NCBI GenBank assembly: GCA_964613665.1
Contig: CAZTIG010000007.1
Location: 34,332-98,331, forward strand
Origin: CAZQFV01 sp964613665
GTDB taxonomy: Bacteria; Chloroflexota; Chloroflexia; DTKN01
DNA length: 64,000 bases
Direction of reading: 5' to 3'
The translations under genes and the position numbers were made by a program. Position 1 is the stretch's first letter. Each line of letters begins with the position of its first letter. The notes under the pieces are model-generated. The model saw only the letters and a list, made by a program, of their open reading frames with translations. It had not been told where the DNA came from and ran no database searches. This document shows positions 1 through 8,565 of the stretch, piece after piece.

Positions 1-111
1 GGCGACGCGCCGATGGCGCTGCCACGTTCCCCAGAAGAAGTAGAAGAGGGCGGCAAAGAGGATGATGATCAACCCGGCCAGCAGCGTAGCCCCACCAAAG
101 GGCAGGCTCAT
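1..111 (-). CDS. Small membrane protein, 3' part outside the window
   Basis: The first 37 codons are visible. They read MSLPFGG followed by one hydrophobic helix (about residues 8-26, rich in L, I, F, A) and then a basic W-x-R-H-R-R stretch, so this is an inner-membrane protein with a short outside N-terminus and a basic cytoplasmic flank. The start is set by AAGGAG about 9 nt upstream and by an ATGA overlap with the stop codon of the upstream gene (108-413), so the two are probably translationally coupled. The family cannot be named from this fragment. Confidence 0.6.
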   Translation of the reverse strand, partial: MSLPFGGATLLAGLIIILFAALFYFFWGTWQRHRRVA

Positions 112-413
112 CGGGCATTCTCCTTGCGCCGCGCGCCGCCGGGGCCGCGCACGCGCGCTTCCAGCGAGGTGAGCAGCTCCTCCACACGGCGACGGTCGCC
201 CAGGACTCCGGCGATCCGCTCCACGGCGGCGCGCCAGCGGCCATGGGGCAGCAGGGGCTGCAAGAAGAGCAAGCTCTGTTCGCCGACGAAAGAGAGCGGG
301 CGGAGACCGTGGAGCAGCAGGTAGGCCGGCCCGGCCAGGCCAACCTCGTGCAGCCAGGCGGCGGTGGACTCGACGTCGTGATCGCTCTGCCCAGCCGGAT
401 CCTCCATACGCAT
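108..413 (-). CDS. Hypothetical protein, 101 aa
   Basis: I do not recognise this small soluble protein. It is acidic at the N-terminus (MEDPAGQSDHDVES), has a Leu/Gly-rich middle (LLLHGLRPLSF) and a basic, helical C-terminus (RRRVEELLTSLEARV). Two in-frame starts are possible, ATG at 413 or ATG at 407; a GGGGG stretch fits the second slightly better. It is the first gene of a short minus-strand operon with the membrane protein ending off the window, and it has its own promoter (435-463). Two things support it as real: the promoter and the ATGA coupling to the next gene. Confidence 0.5.
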   Translation of the reverse strand: MRMEDPAGQSDHDVESTAAWLHEVGLAGPAYLLLHGLRPLSFVGEQSLLFLQPLLPHGRWRAAVERIAGVLGDRRRVEELLTSLEARVRGPGGARRKENAR

Positions 414-434
414 CCCCCGTCTCGAGCCGCCCTC

Positions 435-463
435 AGTATACCATACTCTGTTTCCCAACGCAA
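435..463 (-). promoter_or_regulatory. Sigma-70-type promoter for gene 108-413
   Basis: Read on the minus strand, TTGCGT (458-463) is followed by exactly 17 bp and TATACT (435-440). The transcript would start about 15 nt before the ATG. The 165-bp palindromic element copy 1 ends 17 bp upstream of the -35 box. Confidence 0.65.
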
Positions 464-480
464 GGAAAACGCGGACCCCG

Positions 481-645
481 CACGGCGATATCAAGGTCGC
501 GCCGATGCACAGCGGATGGCAAGTGCCCGGCCGGCGTACAGCGCGGCATGGCCGTACCATTGCCGTGTCCCTGGATGTGCGGCGTCGTGCCGTTGCCTGA
601 GCCGGGCACTTGCCGGTCAAGGCCGGCGACTTTGGTACGGCCGTG
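481..645 (+). repeat. 165-bp palindromic promoter-associated element, copy 1
   Basis: One of six copies of exactly 165 bp, all reading CACGGCGAT... on the plus strand. The ends form an imperfect inverted repeat of about 24 bp (CACGGCGATATCAAGGTCGC against the complement of the last bases). Inside lies a perfect 14-bp inverted pair, GGCAAGTGCCCGGC (518-531) and GCCGGGCACTTGCC (601-614), identical in all six copies. The whole unit can fold into one long hairpin. This copy lies between the enolase 3' end and the promoter at 435-463. Confidence 0.9.
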
Positions 646-658
646 CGGACCCCGACCC

Positions 659-682
659 GCGTCGCCGACACTTGCGCGACGC
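659..682 (-). terminator. Possible hairpin after enolase
   Basis: GCGTCG and CGACGC form a 6-bp stem with a 12-nt loop just downstream of the enolase stop. There is no clear U-tract, so this is weak. Confidence 0.25.
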
Positions 683-710
683 CAGCCAGGCGCCCTCCGC
701 GTCCCGGCCG

Positions 711-1988
711 CTACACCCGGAAAGCTGCCCGGCCGGCGTACAGCGCGGCCTCGCCCAGCTCCTCCTCGATGCGCAGCAGCTGGTTGTACTTGGCGACGCG
801 GTCGGTCCGGCAGGGAGCGCCGGCCTTGATCTGGCCGGTGCCCAGGGCGACGGAGAGGTCGGCGATAAAGGCATCCTCGCTCTCCCCCGAGCGGTGCGAA
901 ATGATCGCGCCCCAGCCGGCCCAATGGGCCAGCCGGACGGCATCCACGGCCTCCGTCAGCGTTCCGATCTGGTTGACCTTGCAGAGCAGGGCGTTGCAGG
1001 CATCCTCCTCGATGGCCCGGCCGATGCGCTGGACGTTGGTCACGAGCAGGTCGTCCCCGACGATCTGGACACGGTCACCGAGGCGCTCCATGAGCAGCTT
1101 CCAGCCCTCCCAGTCGTCCTCGGCCAGGCCGTCCTCGATGGAGATGATCGGGTAGCGTGCCGCCCAGTCGGCATAGAACTCGACCATCTCGGCCGCGGTC
1201 AGCTTGCGACCCTCGCGCCGCAGGTCGTACAGGCCATCGCTGTAGAACTCGCTCGCGGCGGGGTCGAGGGCCAGGAAGATATCGCGGCCCGGCTCGTAGC
1301 CGGCCGCCTGGATCGCCTCCAGGATGACCTCCACGGCGGCCTCGTTGGACGGCAGCGAGGGAGCAAAGCCGCCCTCATCCCCGACGTTGGTGCTCTGGCC
1401 GCGCTTCTTCAGCACCTTCTTCAGGGAGTGGTAGGTCTCCACCCCCCAGCGCAGCGCCTCGTGGTAGGTGGGCGCGCCGAGCGGCGCGATCATGAACTCC
1501 TGGAGATCGGTGCTGTCGGTGGCGTGCTTGCCGCCGTTCAGGATATTCATCAGCGGCACGGGCAGGATGCGCGCGCCGACGCCGCCGAGGTAGCGGTAGA
1601 GTGGCAGGCTCAGCGAGCCGGCGGCGGCGCGGGCCACGGCCAGGCTCACGCCGAGGGTGGCATTGGCTCCCAGGCGGCCCTTGTTGGGAGTGCCGTCGAT
1701 CTCGGCCAGGAAGAGGTCCAGGCCGGCCTGGTCCATGGCATCCCAGCCCAGGATCTCCTCGGCAATTTCCTCGTTGACGTGCTCGATGGCCAGCAGCACG
1801 CCCTTGCCCATGTAGCGCTCCGTGTCGCCATCGCGCAGCTCCAGGGCTTCATGGGCACCGGTGGACGCACCCGAGGGCACGATGGCCTGGCCGCTGGTGC
1901 CGTCCTCCAGGTACACCGCGACCTCGACGGTGGGATTGCCGCGCGAATCCAGCACTTCGCGGGCGATGATCTCGCTGATTGGGGGCAT
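711..1988 (-). CDS. eno: Enolase (phosphopyruvate hydratase)
   Basis: Catalyses 2-phosphoglycerate to phosphoenolpyruvate plus water in glycolysis/gluconeogenesis; cytoplasmic. At 425 aa it has the usual family length. Visible hallmarks: the N-terminal SRGNPTVEV, the mobile loop SGASTG (39-44), the metal/catalytic segments LQEFM, VGDEGGFAP, SIEDGLAEDD and GDDLLVTN, the catalytic lysine region CKVNQIGT, and the SHRSGESED signature. The start ATG has AGGAGG 6 nt upstream. The gene is monocistronic, with its own promoter at 2079-2107. A MITE-like element and a 165-bp element lie just upstream of that promoter. Confidence 0.98.
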   Translation of the reverse strand: MPPISEIIAREVLDSRGNPTVEVAVYLEDGTSGQAIVPSGASTGAHEALELRDGDTERYMGKGVLLAIEHVNEEIAEEILGWDAMDQAGLDLFLAEIDGTPNKGRLGANATLGVSLAVARAAAGSLSLPLYRYLGGVGARILPVPLMNILNGGKHATDSTDLQEFMIAPLGAPTYHEALRWGVETYHSLKKVLKKRGQSTNVGDEGGFAPSLPSNEAAVEVILEAIQAAGYEPGRDIFLALDPAASEFYSDGLYDLRREGRKLTAAEMVEFYADWAARYPIISIEDGLAEDDWEGWKLLMERLGDRVQIVGDDLLVTNVQRIGRAIEEDACNALLCKVNQIGTLTEAVDAVRLAHWAGWGAIISHRSGESEDAFIADLSVALGTGQIKAGAPCRTDRVAKYNQLLRIEEELGEAALYAGRAAFRV

Positions 1989-2078
1989 GTCGTTCCTCCT
2001 GGCAATGCCATACCAAGCTCGTGTCCGCGAGCGGACAGGTCAGGTTCCAGGCGGGCGCAGAGGCGCCACACAGGAAGG

Positions 2079-2107
2079 ATGATAGCACATGTCACAGGCG
2101 CACGCAA
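2079..2107 (-). promoter_or_regulatory. Enolase promoter
   Basis: Minus-strand TTGCGT (2102-2107), 17 bp, TATCAT (2079-2084). It gives a leader of about 85 nt. Upstream DNA is interrupted by the insertion at 2115-2318. Confidence 0.65.
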
Positions 2108-2114
2108 ACGCGCG

Positions 2115-2318
2115 AGCCTGCACGGATGCATGTCTCTAGATGGGCAAGGAGCGCGGCCGCCCTTCGACTACGCGGCCTTTGGCCGCTCCGCTCAGGGATC
2201 GGCCGCGCCTCCAGGGGCAAGCGGCCCTTCGACTTCGCCGCTCTCCGCTTCGCTCCGAGCGGCTCCGCTCAGGGACCGCTTGCCTGCCCATCCACAAACA
2301 TGCATCCAGCCTGCACGG
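2115..2318. mobile_element. MITE-like palindromic insertion flanked by an 11-bp direct repeat
   Basis: AGCCTGCACGG occurs at 2115-2125 and again at 2308-2318, like a target-site duplication. Between them lies about 182 bp whose ends are inverted: GGATGCATGT plus a GATGGGCA block on the left, and TGCCCATC plus ACATGCATCC on the right. The interior holds two copies of a CCCTTCGACT...CTCAGGGA hairpin motif. It has no coding capacity. The right-hand direct repeat shares its last 5 bases with the start of 165-bp element copy 2, so this insertion came after that element. Confidence 0.6.
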
Positions 2319-2478
2319 TGATATCAAGGTCGCGGCGGTGCACCACGAATGGCAAGTGCCCGGCCTGCGCGAAGCGCGGCACGGCCGCATCGTTGCCCCG
2401 CCCCGGAATGTGCGGTGTCGTGCCGTTGCCGGAGCCGGGCACTTGCCGGTCAAGGCCGGCGACTTTGGCAAGCCTGGG
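2314..2478 (+). repeat. 165-bp palindromic promoter-associated element, copy 2
   Basis: A diverged copy (subfamily B, with copy 4). It keeps the length of 165 bp and both 14-bp internal arms. If the MITE-like insertion is removed, this copy would begin 13 bp upstream of the enolase -35 box, the same placement as the other copies. The far end has decayed (GGCAAGCCTGGG instead of GGTACGGCCGTG). Confidence 0.8.
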
Positions 2479-2511
2479 AGCCCAACGCCCGGCAGCCGGC
2501 AGATTGCCCTA

Positions 2512-5500
2512 TCACGACGAGGTCGCCTGGGCATCCTGCCACGCCCCTACGATCTTCCGGTTGACGGCGATATGCTCCAGGAACGAGCGCCTCAACTCTG
2601 GGTCGAGGATTTCGGCGGCTATCTCCTGGACGACCCCATAGGCTCGCTCCAGGTACGGCCGGGCTACTGCGGGGCCGTGCCGGGCGCGCACGATCTGAAA
2701 GTGGTGCCAGAGCATGTACTGCGCGTTGTCCACGCGGTGGGACTGGCGCTCCAGGATGGCGATGGCCTCGGCGGAGCCGACCAGGGCCTCCTCTGCCCGG
2801 CCCAACTGCAGGAGGACCAAGGCCTCCCAGGAACGATAGTGCGCCCAATCCACCTCCTGGCCCCCGGCCTGGGCCAGGGCACAGGCCCGCTCGAAGTGTT
2901 CCAGCGACCTGTGCACATGCCCCTGTTCGAGCAGAATGCGCCCGGCCAGCCCCTCTCCCTCGATCAGGAAGTTGCGCTCCTCGCACTCCTCCAGCATGGC
3001 AATGCTGCGGTGCGCCGCCGTCAGCGCATCCGCCCACCGCCCCAGGCGCAAGAGGGCGTGGCCCATGGCAAAGAGAGCCACGCCAACGAACCGGGGATTC
3101 CCCGAGCGCTCGTAGAACGACAGGACCGGCGCGATACGCTCGAGCGCGTCTCGGGCCTGCCCCAACGAGATGAGGGCGATGGCCTGGTTCAGCGAGCTGG
3201 TGCTCTCACCGTGCTCGTCTCCGAGCTGACGACAGATCTGCCCCTCCTGGCGAAACATCTCCAGGGCCTGTTCATACCGCGCGAGCATGGCCAGCGAGAT
3301 ATTCCCCAGCATGTTGAACACGGCGGCCTCTCTGGCCCGGTCGCCGGCCTGCTGGAAAAGATGCCGGGCCTGCGCGAGTGCGCCCTGGCTCTGGTCCACC
3401 CGGCACAGCAGCCAGTACGCCCGGCTGATGTCAATCGCGCATTGGCCGGCCGTGGATAGGTCCCCGGCGTGCTCCGCCACAGCGGCGGCTTCCCGCAGTA
3501 CGCGGATGCCCTCTTCCGGCTGTCCCGTCTGCGACAGCAGCGTTCCCTGTCTCCAACGCACCACCGCCAGGCGCTGGCCCCCTCCCAGTTGCTGTGCCAG
3601 CGCCTCCATCTCCTCCAGCGCCCACCGCTGTTCCTCTCGCTGACCCATGGCGTTGAGCGCCCGCTCCAGCCGGCACAGCAGGTCCCAGCGCTGCGCCAGG
3701 TTCCCTTCCTCCAGCCAGGCCCGGGCCCGGCGATAGTAGCCCAACGCCTCCTGGTGCGTGTAGGCCCGGGTGGCCCGCTCTCCCGCCCGGATCAGATAGG
3801 CAAAGGCCTTGGGGCGGTTGCCGCCCATAGCATAGTGGTGAGCGAGCAAGTCCACCACCTCGTCCAGATCGTGCGCGTGAGCAGCCTCCAGATGCTGACC
3901 CAGCGCCTCATGCAGGGCCTGCCGCTGGGCAAAGAGGAGGCTTTCGTAGGCCACCTGCTGGGTAATCACATGCTTGAAGAAGAAGGTCGGCCCGGCAGCC
4001 AGGCGCTCCAGGCGAAGCAGGTCCACGCGCTCGAGCGCAGCGAGATGCGCGTCGAGCTCACCTGGACCCAGCGGATGAATTGCCCGGAGCGTGGCGTACG
4101 GCACCGTCCTGCCAACCACCGCGGCCACCTTGAGTGTGAGCTGGAGCCCTTCCTCGAGGCGATCCAGGCGGGACTGGACCAGGGCCTGCACCGTGGCAGG
4201 GATCTCGACCGCGTCCAGGTCCCCCAGAACAGCGCACCCACCGTCCCGGGGCACCACCTGGACTCCAGCGTCGTGCAGGGTGTTGAGGATCTCTTCGACG
4301 AAGAACGGATTGCCCTGGGCCGGCGTGAGCAGTGCCTGCATCCGTGCGGGCAAACACGCCCCGGGGGCCAACCCCAGTCGTGCCAGGGCCAGGGCCTGGC
4401 TGCTCGCCGCCGGCAGCGCGTCCAGGACCAGCCGCTGGGAACAGGGCAGCCCGCTCAGGCGGCGATAGGGCGCGGGCGGCGGCTCGCCCAGCGGGCGATG
4501 GGGCAAGACCACGAGCACGGGAAAGCCCGCCATGTTGCGGACGACGTGTTCGAGCAGCTCCAGGGAAGGCATGTCGCTCCAGTGGATATCCTCCAGGAGC
4601 AAGAGCAGGGGAACGGTGCAGGCCACGTGGCGCAGGATCTCCAGAACCAGGTGGAACAGGGCACGCTTGCGCTCGGCCCCCTCCAGAGAGCGCGTCACCG
4701 CGTTGTCTGCCGCCGGCAGCCCCAGCAGGTCGGCCAGCAGAGGCAAGCGCGCGGCTGCAGCCGGGTCGATCCTGGACAGGAAGCCCTCCGCCCGCTGCAG
4801 ACGGGCGCCCGCCGGCTGCTCGGGCGGCAGATCCAGGAGGGCATGCAGCAGCTCGCTCCACGGCTGGTACGGTGTGCCCATGGTGTAGGAGAAGCAATCG
4901 CCGCTGTATCCCTGGTACCCATGGTCCAACCACCAGCGCGCCAGGTCGGCGGCCAGCCGGCTCTTGCCCATGCCGGCCTCCCCCTCGATGACCAGGACCT
5001 GGGCCTGGCCCCCCGCGGCCCGCTGGCCCACCGCGCGCATCCAGGCCACCTCGGCTTCGCGCCCGACCGTCTCGCCCCGATAGAGCAAGGCTCGTTCGGC
5101 CAGCATGGTGCTGCGCTCCCGCAACCCGGCCACGACAAAGGCCGGCACCGGCCGGGCCTTGCCCTTGAGCGCGACCTCCCCGAGTGGCACGAAGCGGCCC
5201 CGTTCTCCCGCCCGCAGACGGACCCGGCTGCTGACAACGACCTGCCCCCATTCCGCCTGCTCCATCAGACGAGAGGCCAGGTTGACCTCGTCGCCGACAA
5301 CGGCGTAGGTCCAGCGGTCCTTCCCGCCGATGCCGCCCACAAAGAGCGGGCCGGCGCTCACGCCAACCCGCTGGCCGGCGACACCGGCCAGGTCGGGTTG
5401 CCGGACGCGCGCCTGCATCGCCAGGGCACAGAGGACAGCCCGTTCCTCGTCGTCCTCGTGCGCCGAGGGCACCCCGAGGAGGACCAGCAGCAGGCTACCC

Positions 5501-6435
5501 TTGTCGGCGATCTCGATCTCGGCCAGATAGGCGTCGTAGCGCGCCATGACCTCCTGCATCGCCGTGACATAGGCGCGCACCTTGTCGGCGACCGCAGGGT
5601 CGCGCTCGAAATCGAGCCCGCGGAAACCCACGAAGAGAACAACGGCGTGGCGGTGCTCGCCGAGAAACGCGCGCCCGCTGGCCCGGATGCGCTGGCCGAG
5701 CGCCGGGGCCAGGAAAGCGGCAAGTTCGGCCCAACTCGCCGGCGACAGGGGCGGCGCGGCCGGCCGCGGCGCGGCGGGGGGCGGTTCGGGGCAGGTGATG
5801 ACAAGGGCATAGCCCCAGCGCGTAGCCACTGCGGCCACTCGGTGTTGGACGGAGTGATGGGCCGTCCGGTTGAGCACGACCTCACCGGGGTGCGCCAGAC
5901 GCTGCGCGCGAACGGCACCCTGCCGGGCCGGACCGGCCAGGAGGTAGCGCAGGCCGGCCGGGCGGCTGCCCACCACAGCCATCAGGGCAGGCCCGGCCCC
6001 GACCCCAATGCGTACCTGGAGCGGGAAGTCGCCCTGGGAGGTCCGCAGCGCCCCCGTTGCGGCGATGTGCCGCTGGATGGCCAGCCCGCAGGCGGCGGCC
6101 GCCAGCACAGCAGTCGACAACGACTCCCCCGCGGCAAGGTCGAAGAGTGCAGTGATAGCGTCCCCGCCGAACTGCACCACGTCGCCGCCATAGGCGTGAA
6201 CCAGGTCCATCATGCGGGAAAAATGCTTGTCGAGAAGGGCCGAGAGCTCCTCGACTCCACGCCGGCCGGACCGGGCCAGCGTCTCGGCCAGCGGGGTGAA
6301 GCCGGAGATGTCGGCCATCAGGACGGCGGCGGGGAAGCGCCGCTCCCAGTGCTCCAGGGCGACACCCTCGGCCGCCTGGCGCAGCAGAAAGGCGGGCAGG
6401 AGAGCCAGCAGAGCGCGCTCGGACTCGTCCAGCAT
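2512..6435 (-). CDS. Twin-cyclase / AAA ATPase / TPR protein (soluble adenylyl cyclase-like)
   Basis: 1307 aa, with the domain order of mammalian soluble adenylyl cyclase. Cyclase domain C1 spans about 35-200, C2 about 265-435, a P-loop ATPase has Walker A GEAGMGKS at 485-492 and a Walker B-like LLLLLEDIHW near 610-619, and TPR-like helical repeats run from about 900 to the end. C1 carries both metal-binding aspartates (ADISGFT D42; GGDAITALF D92) but lacks the Asn/Arg pair. C2 lacks the aspartates but has VGDEVNLASR (N385, R389). One composite catalytic site per chain is therefore likely, making cAMP (or cGMP) from NTP. The start has GGAGG and a consensus promoter at 6456-6484. It is paralogous to the gene at 17976-22265. 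The signal sensed by the ATPase/TPR part cannot be told. Confidence 0.85.
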   Translation of the reverse strand: MLDESERALLALLPAFLLRQAAEGVALEHWERRFPAAVLMADISGFTPLAETLARSGRRGVEELSALLDKHFSRMMDLVHAYGGDVVQFGGDAITALFDLAAGESLSTAVLAAAACGLAIQRHIAATGALRTSQGDFPLQVRIGVGAGPALMAVVGSRPAGLRYLLAGPARQGAVRAQRLAHPGEVVLNRTAHHSVQHRVAAVATRWGYALVITCPEPPPAAPRPAAPPLSPASWAELAAFLAPALGQRIRASGRAFLGEHRHAVVLFVGFRGLDFERDPAVADKVRAYVTAMQEVMARYDAYLAEIEIADKGSLLLVLLGVPSAHEDDEERAVLCALAMQARVRQPDLAGVAGQRVGVSAGPLFVGGIGGKDRWTYAVVGDEVNLASRLMEQAEWGQVVVSSRVRLRAGERGRFVPLGEVALKGKARPVPAFVVAGLRERSTMLAERALLYRGETVGREAEVAWMRAVGQRAAGGQAQVLVIEGEAGMGKSRLAADLARWWLDHGYQGYSGDCFSYTMGTPYQPWSELLHALLDLPPEQPAGARLQRAEGFLSRIDPAAAARLPLLADLLGLPAADNAVTRSLEGAERKRALFHLVLEILRHVACTVPLLLLLEDIHWSDMPSLELLEHVVRNMAGFPVLVVLPHRPLGEPPPAPYRRLSGLPCSQRLVLDALPAASSQALALARLGLAPGACLPARMQALLTPAQGNPFFVEEILNTLHDAGVQVVPRDGGCAVLGDLDAVEIPATVQALVQSRLDRLEEGLQLTLKVAAVVGRTVPYATLRAIHPLGPGELDAHLAALERVDLLRLERLAAGPTFFFKHVITQQVAYESLLFAQRQALHEALGQHLEAAHAHDLDEVVDLLAHHYAMGGNRPKAFAYLIRAGERATRAYTHQEALGYYRRARAWLEEGNLAQRWDLLCRLERALNAMGQREEQRWALEEMEALAQQLGGGQRLAVVRWRQGTLLSQTGQPEEGIRVLREAAAVAEHAGDLSTAGQCAIDISRAYWLLCRVDQSQGALAQARHLFQQAGDRAREAAVFNMLGNISLAMLARYEQALEMFRQEGQICRQLGDEHGESTSSLNQAIALISLGQARDALERIAPVLSFYERSGNPRFVGVALFAMGHALLRLGRWADALTAAHRSIAMLEECEERNFLIEGEGLAGRILLEQGHVHRSLEHFERACALAQAGGQEVDWAHYRSWEALVLLQLGRAEEALVGSAEAIAILERQSHRVDNAQYMLWHHFQIVRARHGPAVARPYLERAYGVVQEIAAEILDPELRRSFLEHIAVNRKIVGAWQDAQATSS

Positions 6436-6455
6436 CAGACCTCCACGATGGCGGT

Positions 6456-6484
6456 ATTGTAGGGGAAGGGCAGGAGGTTGTCAA
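6456..6484 (-). promoter_or_regulatory. Promoter of the first cyclase/ATPase gene
   Basis: Minus-strand TTGACA (6479-6484), 17 bp, TACAAT (6456-6461): a near-perfect consensus. The leader is very short (about 15 nt). The -35 box overlaps the last codons of the upstream UDG gene. Confidence 0.75.
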
Positions 6485-7185
6485 CCGGTACGGCGATCTC
6501 GGTCCAACAGATCGCGCACCTTCCACAGCACACTGTCCAACATCTCTTCGGTCAACCGTCCGGTGTTCGTGTTCTGGCGGCTGGGGTGGTAGGTCGCCAC
6601 CAGCGTGGGCAGCCCTTCCCCAAGCGCATAGACACCGCCGTGGCGAAAAGCCGGCCGGCCGACGGTGATCCCTCTCTCGCGCAACGCCTGCAGATAACCC
6701 TCGAAGCCGATCCGCCCCAGCGCCAGGACCACGCGCACCCCGGCCAGCAGCCCCAGCTCGCGCACCAGGAAGGAGCGGCAGTTGCGCATTTCCTCCAGCG
6801 TGGGCCGGTTGCCCGGGGGGGCGCAGTGGCAGACAGCGGTGATGTAGGTATCGCGCAGCTCCAGCCCGTCGCCCGGCCCCGCGTAGACGGGCCGGCTGGC
6901 GAAGCCGGCCCGGTACAGCGCCGGGATCAGTGTCCGCCCCGAGTCGTCGCCGCTGAACATGCGCCCGGTGCGGTTGGCCCCGTGCGCCCCCGGTGCCAGG
7001 CCGACCAGGAGCAGCCGGGCGTCCCGGCAGCCCAGGGAAGGAACCGGCCGGCCCCAGTAGGCGTCATCCCGGTACGCGCGGCGCTTGACGCGCGCCACCT
7101 CCTCGCGCCAGGCCACCAGCCTGGCGCAGGCGCAGCACGAGATCAGCTCGGAATACAGCCTGGCCCACGGATCCGGTTCGGACAC
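6481..7185 (-). CDS. Uracil-DNA glycosylase, family 5 (UDGb type)
   Basis: Removes uracil and other deaminated bases from DNA in base-excision repair. At 234 aa it carries the UDGb hallmarks: motif 1 LVGLAPGAHGANRTGRMF with GDxSG following, and motif 2 HPSRQNTNTGR near the C-terminus. N-terminal SCCACARLV and further cysteines fit the [4Fe-4S] cluster of families 4/5. Motif 1 lacks the polar residue typical of families 1 and 4, as expected for family 5. An upstream GTG at 7227 is also in frame, but GTG at 7185 has GAGGAG 7 nt before it and begins MSEPDPWARL, so I prefer it. Confidence 0.9.
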   Translation of the reverse strand: MSEPDPWARLYSELISCCACARLVAWREEVARVKRRAYRDDAYWGRPVPSLGCRDARLLLVGLAPGAHGANRTGRMFSGDDSGRTLIPALYRAGFASRPVYAGPGDGLELRDTYITAVCHCAPPGNRPTLEEMRNCRSFLVRELGLLAGVRVVLALGRIGFEGYLQALRERGITVGRPAFRHGGVYALGEGLPTLVATYHPSRQNTNTGRLTEEMLDSVLWKVRDLLDRDRRTG

Positions 7186-7237
7186 GGTGTCGCTCCTCGA
7201 TAGAGTAGGAGAAGTGCGTCCTGTCACAAACTGCCAC

Positions 7238-7266
7238 TTGAAAAGCGCCCCGATTTCTGGTAGAAT
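7238..7266 (+). promoter_or_regulatory. Promoter of the CAP-domain gene
   Basis: TTGAAA (7238-7243), 17 bp, TAGAAT (7261-7266). The leader is about 30 nt with a GGAG site before the ATG at 7302. Confidence 0.65.
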
Positions 7267-7301
7267 GGTATCAGCGAAACCACCTCACCCGGAGTGGAAA
7301 A

Positions 7302-8498
7302 ATGCGTCCCGGCTCGCGCGCAGCCCTCGCCCTGTGGCTACTGCTCGCCCTCGTGGCGATCCTGGCTATGCCCCAGCCGGCTGCGGGCGGGGGCAAACCC
7401 GCGCCTCCGTCACCCATGGACGAGCGCTCACCAGCCGCCCCGCCCAACGGCGACATCGCCGCCGCCAGCCCCGCGCTGCGCCTGCTCGAGGTGATCAACC
7501 AGGTCCGCTGGCAGCACGGACAGCTCTCTCCGCTCAAGGCCAACCCGGCCCTGGAGCGAGCGGCGCAGGCCCACAGCCAGAGCATGGCCCAGAACGACTT
7601 TTTCGGGCACAAGGGCGATGACCTCACCTCGCCCTGGGACCGCATCGACGCTGCCGGGTACGGCAACTGGTACGTGCTGGCCGAAAACATCGCCGCCGGC
7701 TACAAGACACCCCAGGAGGTCGTGCAAGCCTGGATGGACAGCCCCCACCACCGCGAGAACCTGCTCAACGCCGACCTGGCCGAGGCCGGCATCGGCTACG
7801 CCTGGCAGCCCGGCGATACCTTCCCAGGCCTCGGCTGGGGCTATCAGCACTACTGGACACTGGACATGGGAACGCGCTGGGACGCCTTTCCCCTGGTCAT
7901 CGCCGGCGAAGCATACTCCACCACCGTGACGCAGGTTTCGATCTACCTCTACGGCCAGGGCTGGGCCAGGGAGATGCGACTGAGCAACGACGGCACGACC
8001 TGGTCGCAGTGGCAGCCCTACCAATCCACGAGGACCTGGGAGCTGGCCCCGGGCGCCGGCACCAGGCGCGTCTACGGACAGTTGCGCAACGCCCAGGGCG
8101 AGATCTTGCAGACCAGCGATGATATCGTCCTGGTCGAGAAACCGGTGCCGCCGGCGTTTGTCAGCCCGGCGCAGGTGGTCTTTGTCGTGCAGCGGGGACA
8201 ATCCGCCGGCCAGCCGCCGTTCCAACGGCTGCAGATCGCCGAGGCCTGCCCCACGACCTGCACTTGGCAGGCCTCGGTGGACCGCGGCTGGCTGCGGCTG
8301 AGCGCCCTCTCCGGAACATCCCCCACCACAATCGCCCTGACGCTGACTACCCCGGTGCGCCTGCTGCCGCCGGGGACCTACACGGCGACCATCTCCGTCC
8401 TGGGCCAGGAAGGAAGCCGGGCCCAGGTCCCCGTGCAGCTCATCATCGCGAAGCAGGTGTACTCGGCCTATCTGCCGCACGTATCCAGGCGCCGCTAG
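7302..8498 (+). CDS. Secreted CAP/SCP-domain protein with C-terminal YLP tail
   Basis: 398 aa. The signal peptide is residues 1 to about 30 (basic RPGSR, then LALWLLLALVAIL, then A-x-A-like cleavage). The CAP (SCP/PR1-like) domain spans about 60-190, with LEVINQVRWQHG, AQAHSQSMAQNDFFGH, LAENIAAGY and WMDSPHHRENLL, including the conserved histidines. The remaining 200 residues are beta-rich (ligand-binding or BACON/Ig-like) and hold a short Cys pair (ACPTTC). The protein ends AYLPHVSRRR, matching the tails of the proteins at 15804 and 37862. It is extracellular or surface-attached, and its substrate is unknown. It is a single gene with its own promoter. Confidence 0.85.
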   Translation: MRPGSRAALALWLLLALVAILAMPQPAAGGGKPAPPSPMDERSPAAPPNGDIAAASPALRLLEVINQVRWQHGQLSPLKANPALERAAQAHSQSMAQNDFFGHKGDDLTSPWDRIDAAGYGNWYVLAENIAAGYKTPQEVVQAWMDSPHHRENLLNADLAEAGIGYAWQPGDTFPGLGWGYQHYWTLDMGTRWDAFPLVIAGEAYSTTVTQVSIYLYGQGWAREMRLSNDGTTWSQWQPYQSTRTWELAPGAGTRRVYGQLRNAQGEILQTSDDIVLVEKPVPPAFVSPAQVVFVVQRGQSAGQPPFQRLQIAEACPTTCTWQASVDRGWLRLSALSGTSPTTIALTLTTPVRLLPPGTYTATISVLGQEGSRAQVPVQLIIAKQVYSAYLPHVSRRR

Positions 8499-8565
8499 TC
8501 CGGCCGACCGCGGCGCCGACCCCTTCGGCCAATCCACGGCTCGGAGAGACCCTCCTCCGGTGACC

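Noticed and set aside
243..2321. 692-codon plus-strand open frame over enolase
   Set aside because: It is the antisense of enolase and of the repeat region; long antisense frames are common in high-GC DNA, and no domain or start site supports it.
3469..6462. 997-codon plus-strand frame over the first cyclase gene
   Set aside because: Its composition (His/Gln/Arg/Gly-rich, no domain) is that of a shadow; the minus-strand protein is unmistakable.
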